A stretch of 64,000 nt of DNA from Pullulanibacillus pueri (GTDB taxonomy: Bacteria > Bacillota > Bacilli > Bacillales > Sporolactobacillaceae): positions 52,699 to 116,698 of the forward strand of contig NZ_BMFV01000010.1 of NCBI RefSeq assembly GCF_014639255.1. Direction: 5' to 3'. The notes under the pieces are model-generated. The model was not told where the DNA came from and ran no database searches. It was given only the letters and a program-made list of their open reading frames with translations. The number at the start of each line of letters is the position of its first letter. Positions within the stretch are counted from its first letter, which is position 1. Shown here piece by piece: positions 58,694-64,000 of the stretch. A program made the position numbers and the translations under genes.

Positions 58694-58736
58694 AAAGCAA
58701 GTGCATGACGCCTGTTAAGCGCACAACACTTGCTTT
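58694..58736 (-). terminator. Leader terminator or attenuator of the polyamine operon
   Basis: AAAGCAAGTG and CACTTGCTTT form a perfect 10-bp stem with a 23-base loop, ending in TTTTT on the minus strand, 80 bases before the synthase start. No minus-strand gene ends nearby, so it may be an attenuator rather than a simple terminator. Confidence 0.6.
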
Positions 58737-58989
58737 AGATATAATCATCAATATTAAAAAAGCATAATGTAGCCATGACCAATGTCATAGGAATAGGTTT
58801 CCGATATAGCCCAGAGGACAATGGTAAGGAAGCTTTTAATATTAAAATATATCTCAAATAGGGATCAGAGTCATATAGCAAATAATTACTTTTACCACTC
58901 TTATTGACCGTTTCACAAGTTGATGTGCATAGGCACTGGTTGTAAAGTAACCAACTTATAAAATTTGAGCTTTTAACTCAATCAATAAG

Positions 58990-59125
58990 GCAACTAAAGT
59001 TGCCAATCGGCATTTGACCCGGCTGTCCGTATGGCCTTAAACTCCTTAAGGAAGTGGTCAAAATTATCTGCTTGGAAAGACTCGGGATATACTTTAATAT
59101 CAGCCTTCCAATTTCAAGCTCCCTA
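58990..59125 (-). pseudogene. Possible C-terminal scrap of an unknown gene
   Basis: One minus-strand frame reads WKADIKVYPESFQADNF then DHFLKEFKAIRTAGSNADW before a stop, with protein-like composition but no start. No family was recognised. The rest of 58737-59251 shows nothing. Confidence 0.2.
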
Positions 59126-59251
59126 TATAGTATCAGCATGAAATCAAAATAGCAAGGGGTAAACAAAAAGTTATTTTGTAACGACAGAATTTATAACTTT
59201 GAGGACGCCTTATAAGGGCAACTTTTGTTTTGACTATTAAGGCTTATGCCA

Positions 59252-59764
59252 TTAGACGGGATCGTTTTTTCCCCAATAGTGAATAAATAATTTTACAATT
59301 AGAGCACTAAGTGAAAACACAAATAAATAAGCCAGGGCTGAAAATTCAATGCGCCATCCATTTAAATAGGTGAAGACATTAAATGTGATAGAGATCCAAT
59401 CGATACCTGTTGTAAGCCCGCTCCATAAGAGAACGTAAAGGCAGAGGTAACCCCCCCTTAAGCCCCACAGGTAAATCATATAAGTAAAAAAGTAACCATA
59501 AAGAGGATAGTGAATCAAATAGACAATGACATCAAAGAGTTCTAGCTTCGGTGAATCCATGACGGTATAAAAGTCAACGGGATAATCAGTCCCGATAAGA
59601 AAGTCAGTCGTTATTCCAATATCCGTGAATAATAATAGGCTGGATAGCATCATATTTCTAGGCATTATCTTGGGAACACTAATAAAAATAATGATTAAGA
59701 ATACTAAGGTCAGAATAACAAACCATTCATTGGCATCAAAATGTTCAGGTAACTTAAAGATGAT
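59252..59764 (-). CDS. Small polytopic membrane protein, CBO0543-like, apparently starting at a non-standard codon
   Basis: The frame gives at least 137 residues from an ATG at 59665, but upstream codons continue open and encode KLPEHFDANEWFVILTLVFLIIIFISVPKIM, an obvious extra helix. They reach an ATC at 59764 placed 5 bases after AAAGGGGGG, and no ATG, GTG or TTG lies between that site and 59665. A start at ATC, or a sequencing error, is likely. With the extension the protein has about five helices and resembles CBO0543-type proteins of unknown role. It overlaps the stop of the upstream membrane protein gene. Confidence 0.55.
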   Translation of the reverse strand: MIFKLPEHFDANEWFVILTLVFLIIIFISVPKIMPRNMMLSSLLLFTDIGITTDFLIGTDYPVDFYTVMDSPKLELFDVIVYLIHYPLYGYFFTYMIYLWGLRGGYLCLYVLLWSGLTTGIDWISITFNVFTYLNGWRIEFSALAYLFVFSLSALIVKLFIHYWGKNDPV

Positions 59765-60224
59765 CTCTGCCCCCCTTTAAGACATCGGAAGCAAGAAAAA
59801 GGTAAAACATGATTGAAATAAAGACAATGACCACCGCCAAAAGCAAGGCGTATCCTAGATTCCAATGTTGAAAGTCAATAACACCAAGAGAATCACCTAC
59901 TCTTTGACCCATAACTAAGAGGATGCTTCCCAAGACGAGGGCACTCCATTTCAACGCTGTGTGGAGCCGAATAAATATATTTATTATGTAAAGGAGAGTA
60001 AGAGGTAACAATAAGTCTTGTAAAATCAAGTAAGAGAAATAGGGATCTAGAGCTTTTGGGTTTGTGATATATTGCAGGTTAGTAAAAATAGCGTTCATGA
60101 TGATACCTGAAAAAAAGATAATGAACAACCATAAAGGAATAATTTTAGTTATGTGTAAGATGTTCATTTTTAGAAAGCCGATGAGTAAAAGGAAAAACAA
60201 AACAGCAAAAGAAAATGTAATCAT
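59754..60224 (-). CDS. Small polytopic membrane protein of unknown function
   Basis: The 156-residue protein has about five hydrophobic helices and few charged residues. No family was recognised. It overlaps the start region of the next membrane protein gene, so the two form an operon, as is common for CBO0543-type pairs in Bacillales. The GGGAAGTTAGGT region before the ATG is only a moderate ribosome site. Confidence 0.6.
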   Translation of the reverse strand: MITFSFAVLFFLLLIGFLKMNILHITKIIPLWLFIIFFSGIIMNAIFTNLQYITNPKALDPYFSYLILQDLLLPLTLLYIINIFIRLHTALKWSALVLGSILLVMGQRVGDSLGVIDFQHWNLGYALLLAVVIVFISIMFYLFLASDVLKGGRDHL

Positions 60225-60329
60225 TTTTTACCTAACTTCCCTAAATTTGTAGAATAGTTGATGTTTAGTCTTTCCATAACCGCAGATTTTTATAGGACTT
60301 TTGGATCGGTTTGCATAGTGTTTTTTATA

Positions 60330-60470
60330 AAAGCAGGAGACGTTTAGAGAGGCCACTGAAAAAGTCTCCTTTAAAACAAGATGGTGTCGAGAGGTTGATT
60401 TCCACTACAGGTTGCTCGCTTTCCGCGCGCACGGCCTCAGCTCACTTGGGAATGGTCTATTTTTTCAAGT
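60330..60470. repeat. Dispersed intergenic repeat, copy A5
   Basis: GATTTCCACTACAGG and TTGCTCGCTTTCC match the family core, and GGCCTCAGCTCACTTGGGAATGG-type sequence (60432 on) matches the right end of copy A1. It fills most of the 60225-60556 gap. Confidence 0.65.
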
Positions 60471-60556
60471 CTTTAGGCTTACAAATCTCCTGTTCCTGCG
60501 TTCTTTAATTTATAATGAAAGTCACTAAGACAAGGACTGACGTATTGAAGGATGAA

Positions 60557-60784
60557 ATGACTTACCTGCAAAATCTTATTGATGTTATCGAAAAGGAAGA
60601 AGTCCTTCTACAGTGCCCAAAGGTGAAGGAAAAGTCCAGAGAACGGTATAAAATAGAAGCTGAAAGTAGCGAATTAAAAAACAGACGGCTACACTGTTTC
60701 AAAGTCCTCGGGTCTATTAGGTATGGAAATGCAAGGAGCCATGGCTATATTCGCAGTGAATTTGAAAAGAAATCTAAAAACTAA
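60557..60784 (+). CDS. Small charged, coiled-coil-prone hypothetical protein
   Basis: The 75-residue frame (MTYLQNLIDVIEKEEVLLQ...) is helical and rich in lysine and glutamate. ATG 60557 has AAGGATG 5 bases upstream; the earlier in-frame ATG at 60515 has no ribosome site. A strong terminator follows, which supports a real transcript. No family was recognised. Confidence 0.45.
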   Translation: MTYLQNLIDVIEKEEVLLQCPKVKEKSRERYKIEAESSELKNRRLHCFKVLGSIRYGNARSHGYIRSEFEKKSKN

Positions 60785-60828
60785 TGAAATAAAAATGAAG
60801 AACAATAGGCAAATAATTCTCTAAAAAA

Positions 60829-60871
60829 ACGACTCGAAATTCATTTTTTGAATTTTAGAGTCGTCTTTTTT
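60829..60871 (+). terminator. Terminator after the small charged protein gene
   Basis: ACGACTC/GAGTCGT form the base of a long hairpin, extended by AAATTCA/TGAATTT, followed by CTTTTTT. Confidence 0.85.
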
Positions 60872-60992
60872 ATAAAGCTAGTGAGTTTTCCAGAAAATCG
60901 TAAGATCTTTTAGTGGCCTCTGTTTAGAATACCTGCTTCTTCATATGCAAAAAAGGAAGGACACTTTGTTCATATTCAGTTCATAAATAGGG

Positions 60993-61017
60993 TTTACTCT
61001 CTTAAAAGGAGAGTAAA
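60993..61017. promoter_or_regulatory. Inverted-repeat operator candidate before the DrrAB-like genes
   Basis: TTTACTCTC and GAGAGTAAA form a perfect 9-bp inverted repeat with a 7-base spacer, about 125 bases upstream of the ATPase gene. The regulator is not encoded nearby. The rest of 60872-61140 shows nothing else. Confidence 0.45.
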
Positions 61018-61140
61018 AGTGATGATTTACTGTGAATGAGATGAGAAGGATCCGTTTTGAGTCGGAGAGGTTCTCCAACGTAGGTTCATTTTAAAAATAA
61101 ACAAGACCGTTTAGAGTATGACAAAGAGGGGGGATTTTTA

Positions 61141-62163
61141 ATGAGTATTGAACAAAAGGGTCACTCTGGATCTAGAGAGTGGGCTGTAGAAGCGCGTGGG
61201 CTTGTCAAGACTTTTGGTCATAATCATGCCGTTGATGGTGTCGATCTTAATGTGAAGGCTGGAACTATATATGGTGTACTGGGTCCCAATGGCGCAGGTA
61301 AGACCACCACAATTAGAATGTTAGCGACGTTACTGCGTCCAGATGCTGGTTCTGCCCGGATTTTTGGACATGATGTCGTAAAAGAATCTCAGGTTGTTCG
61401 ACAATTGATTGGAGTGACAGGTCAATATGCTTCAGTAGACGAGGCGCTTAGTGCTACTGAGAATCTTGTTATCTTCTCAAGACTACTAGGCTTGAGCCGG
61501 TCAGAAGCTCGGCGTAAGGCCGCGGAATTATTAGAGGAGTTTGGATTAACAGAAGCAGCGAAAAGACCTTTGAAAAACTTTTCGGGGGGCATGCGGCGAC
61601 GATTGGATTTGGCAGCTAGTCTCATTGCCCAACCACCATTGATCTTTTTAGATGAACCAACGACAGGATTAGACCCACGGACACGGAACCAAATGTGGGA
61701 GACCATCCGACGTTTGGTAAAGACAGGGTCCACTGTATTGCTTACGACTCAATATCTGCAAGAGGCAGATGAACTGGCTGATCGCGTCGCGGTGATTGAT
61801 CAAGGACGAGTGGTAGCGGAGGGGACTGTTGACGAGTTGAAAATGTCAGTAGGGAGCTCATCCTTACATTTAAGAATCAAAAACTCACAAGATATTGTGA
61901 ATGCTCGTCAAATTGTAGATCGAGTACTTAATGTTCAATCAAGTGTCACGGCAGAGGGAGGGAAAATGACGGCTCCAATGGCTGAGGCTGACCGTGTGAC
62001 TGATTTGCTTATTGCTCTACGGGAGGCGGGCATTGAACTTGCTGAATTGAGTGTGCAAAAGCCTACTCTTGATGAGGTCTTCTTGACCATTACGGGCCAT
62101 GGGGTAGAAGAGGATGTTTCTGCGACACCTGAACAAACCCATAAGGAAGGGGAGGCAAGATAA
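61141..62163 (+). CDS. DrrA-like ABC exporter ATPase
   Basis: The 340-residue ATPase has Walker A GPNGAGKTT, signature FSGGMRRRLDLAASL, Walker B LIFLDEPTTGLDPRTR and the conserved Q-loop region GVTGQYASVDEALSATENL typical of the DrrA drug-resistance family. A C-terminal domain of about 100 residues (ELSVQKPTLDEVFLTITGHG) follows. It energises the adjacent DrrB-type permease. GAGGGGGG precedes the ATG. The substrate is probably a hydrophobic drug or natural product. Confidence 0.9.
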   Translation: MSIEQKGHSGSREWAVEARGLVKTFGHNHAVDGVDLNVKAGTIYGVLGPNGAGKTTTIRMLATLLRPDAGSARIFGHDVVKESQVVRQLIGVTGQYASVDEALSATENLVIFSRLLGLSRSEARRKAAELLEEFGLTEAAKRPLKNFSGGMRRRLDLAASLIAQPPLIFLDEPTTGLDPRTRNQMWETIRRLVKTGSTVLLTTQYLQEADELADRVAVIDQGRVVAEGTVDELKMSVGSSSLHLRIKNSQDIVNARQIVDRVLNVQSSVTAEGGKMTAPMAEADRVTDLLIALREAGIELAELSVQKPTLDEVFLTITGHGVEEDVSATPEQTHKEGEAR

Positions 62164-62978
62164 TGAATTCTGGATCAATTAAACCCGCTCATGAACGACA
62201 ATTGCGCAACAAAACAAGCTTTATCCAATCTGTTCGTCATTCATTAACGATGGCCTATCGTGGTTTGTTAAAGATTCGTCGGACACCCGAACAATTATTT
62301 GATGTTACCTTTCAGCCGATTATTTTCACTCTGATGTTTACTTACATCTTTGGTGGGGCAATTTCTGGGGATGTTAAAAGCTATTTGCCTGTTGTCATCC
62401 CAGGTATCCTGGTACAAACTGTGATTACCACCTCGGTTGTCACTGGGGTCCAGCTTCGTGAAGATATGGATAAGGGTGTGTTCGATCGCTTTAAATCGCT
62501 ACCCATTGCCAGAATTGCACCGTTAGCAGGTGCGTTATTGGCAGATACAATCCGCTACACCATTGCCACCTTGCTGACTTTTACAATGGGGTATATCATG
62601 GGTTATCGTCCCGACGGCGGACTCAGTCACGTTGTTATTGCAGGACTTATTGTTATTGCTTGTTCTTGGGCTATCAGCTGGATCTTTGCCTTTTTCGGGG
62701 TGATTGCCCGCACAGCTTCCAGTGTACAGGGGATTTCAATGATTATACTGTTCCCATTAACGTTCCTTTCAAATGCATTTGTGCCGGCGAATACCATGCC
62801 CGATTGGCTTCAATGGTTTGTGAAGATTAATCCTATTTCCCATTTGGTTACAGCCGTACGCGATCTCACAAATTCAGGAACTGTGGGTGGAGATCTTATA
62901 ATATCCCTTGTCGGCGCAGCTGTTATTGTTGTGATTTTCGCACCAATCACCGTACGTGCCTATATGCGCCGGACCTAA
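62163..62978 (+). CDS. DrrB-like ABC-2 exporter permease
   Basis: The 271-residue protein has six helices and the DrrB/ABC-2 signatures RTPEQLFDVTFQPIIFTLMFTYIFGGAI and FPLTFLSNAFVPANTMPDWLQWFVKINPISHLVTAVRDL. Its ATG shares one base with the ATPase stop (TAATG), so translation is coupled. It forms the membrane channel of the exporter. Confidence 0.9.
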   Translation: MNSGSIKPAHERQLRNKTSFIQSVRHSLTMAYRGLLKIRRTPEQLFDVTFQPIIFTLMFTYIFGGAISGDVKSYLPVVIPGILVQTVITTSVVTGVQLREDMDKGVFDRFKSLPIARIAPLAGALLADTIRYTIATLLTFTMGYIMGYRPDGGLSHVVIAGLIVIACSWAISWIFAFFGVIARTASSVQGISMIILFPLTFLSNAFVPANTMPDWLQWFVKINPISHLVTAVRDLTNSGTVGGDLIISLVGAAVIVVIFAPITVRAYMRRT

Positions 62979-63074
62979 AGGGATAAAAAATGAGGTTGGG
63001 ATATAACGAAATGATCCCAGTTAAAAGACGAACAATCCTATTTATAAAAATGAGTAAGTGCCATACGCAAATAC

Positions 63075-63260
63075 AAAGTGTAGTCAAATACGTCGACTCC
63101 TGTGGGAATAGCATGAGCTGAAGATCCACTCGGGATAACATCTTTCATTCCCGAGTGGGCGGAAGCCGTGCATGTGGAAGCGAAGGACTTTGACGGAGCA
63201 ACCTTACGTACAAAGGAAAAACCAATGACGCTCGGTTTTTCCTTTGTCTTATACACCTTT
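63075..63260. repeat. Bacillales-type intergenic repeat element, family B
   Basis: GTCGACTCCTGTGGGAATAG, CATGAGCTGAAGATCC and GCGGAAGCCGTGCATGTGG follow the pattern of intergenic elements widespread in Bacillaceae. It contains perfect inverted repeats CCACTCGGGA/TCCCGAGTGG (63126-63135/63149-63158) and ACAAAGGAAAAACC/GGTTTTTCCTTTGT (63210-63223/63234-63247). The remainder of 62979-63508 has no gene. Confidence 0.65.
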
Positions 63261-63508
63261 ATCCCAGCCTTCTTATATTCAGAATATATAAGTTGGACGC
63301 TTTACGGATGTCTTTTTTTAGATGCTGATACGTTGGGGATGTTATGGTCTATCATTTCTGTATATAATGATGAGTACATACCATTTTATGGACCCTATGC
63401 CTTGGGTTAAAGGCTGGGGCTATTGGGGAAAGCAATCGATCATAAATGGTAAAAATGTAAAATCTCACAACTGTGATCGGGTTTTGGCTAGAGAGGATAG
63501 GGTACTAA

Positions 63509-63955
63509 ATGGAGCAACAAACATCGGCGCATCAAACACTAGAACGAGGGTTGAAAAATCGTCATATTCAACTCATTGCCATTGGCGGTGCAATTGGCAC
63601 GGGCCTTTTTCTTGGAGCAGGGACATCCATTCATCTTGCAGGGCCATCGATTATGCTTGTCTATCTCATTGTTGGTATTGCGCTGTTCTTCATGATGCGA
63701 GCGTTAGGCGAATTATTGGTTTATCAATCATCAACAGGTTCATTTGCGGATTTTGCTGAGAGATTCATTGGACCATGGGCAGGTTTTATTACGGGTTGGA
63801 CGTATTGGTTTTGCTGGATTGCAACGGGGATCGCTGAAATCACCGCCATTGGTGTCTACGTCAAGTACTGGCTCCCGGGTGTTCCACAATGGTTACCCGC
63901 TCTCGCTTGTGTGCTTATTTTATTTCTTATTAATTCAAACTTCGCACCTAAATAA
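63509..63955 (+). pseudogene. Truncated amino-acid permease (APC family, CycA-like N-terminus)
   Basis: The frame begins MEQQTSAHQTLERGLKNRHIQLIAIGGAIGTGLFLGAG, the classical start of D-serine/D-alanine/glycine or related amino-acid permeases. It covers about four helices (TGWTYWFCWIATGIAEITAIGVYVKYW) and then stops after LINSNFAPK at residue 148. Family members have about 450 residues. The remaining 45 bases of the window do not resume the frame convincingly. It may be a pseudogene, a frameshift, or be interrupted by an element lying right of the window. Confidence 0.7.
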
Positions 63956-64000
63956 GTTGGGAAAAGTCTAGAGTCTCTTTAATTCAATATTGTTTCATTA

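Noticed and set aside
63322..63759. 145-codon frame overlapping the permease
   Set aside because: It is a shifted reading of the permease N-terminus; the permease frame has the family motifs.

Overview
The window is chromosomal DNA of a low-GC Gram-positive rod of the order Bacillales. It opens with walH-walI-walJ, then an htrA-type protease, yyzF and rlmH, the layout found just downstream of walRK near the replication origin in Bacillus and Staphylococcus. Strong AAGGAGG ribosome sites, CcpA (cre), Fur- and PerR-like boxes, a pbuE-type adenine riboswitch and YesMN/LplB/YtcP homologues all agree with Bacillales. Family level is a guess (Bacillaceae or Sporolactobacillaceae). No rRNA, tRNA, CRISPR array, phage module or transposase was seen.

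Layout. 0-5.9 kb: core block walHIJ, htrA, yyzF, a cluster of DnaA boxes and rlmH. 5.9-14 kb: an accessory island starting exactly at the 3' end of rlmH. The last codons of rlmH (GAACCGTATCATAAATAA) recur near 10.42 kb as GAACCGTATCATAAGTAA, the form of the attachment repeat used by staphylococcal cassette (SCC) elements. Between the repeats lie a GC-richer DGPF protein/ECF42-type sigma factor pair, an AdaA DNA-repair regulator with a flavoprotein, and a Fur-boxed flavin reductase. Just beyond the second repeat is an McrBC restriction system with an EVE-like domain. No ccr recombinase is visible. 14-33 kb: a DUF4153-like membrane protein, riboswitch-controlled pbuE, a cre-controlled secreted protein, a NatAB/YhaQP-type ABC exporter, a nucleoside hydrolase, DinB, an HTH_42 protein, katG with a PerR-like box, a MarR regulator and a BmrCD-like heterodimeric exporter, then small regulators and a GNAT enzyme.

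33-44 kb: a carbohydrate-type locus with a YesN/YesM two-component pair, LplB and YtcP permeases, a lipoprotein binding protein, a family-unassigned probable propeller protein and a FAD oxidoreductase with a C-terminal beta domain. It encodes no recognisable glycoside hydrolase. A fragment of a type I methylase (hsdM) lies just after it. 44-49 kb: a FUSC membrane protein, then a plasmid-type ParM/ParR segregation cassette preceded by a TTTACA iteron array like a parC centromere. 49-64 kb: an AraC/GyrI regulator, a cre-controlled sugar porter, DedA, a second HtrA paralogue sharing a 13-bp upstream box with the first, an arylsulfotransferase-like protein, a carboxynorspermidine (polyamine) operon, small membrane proteins, a DrrAB-like ABC exporter and a truncated amino-acid permease at the right edge.

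A dispersed intergenic repeat family recurs in at least five gaps. Functional calls rest on protein motifs read by eye. Regulatory sites are matches to remembered consensus sequences.
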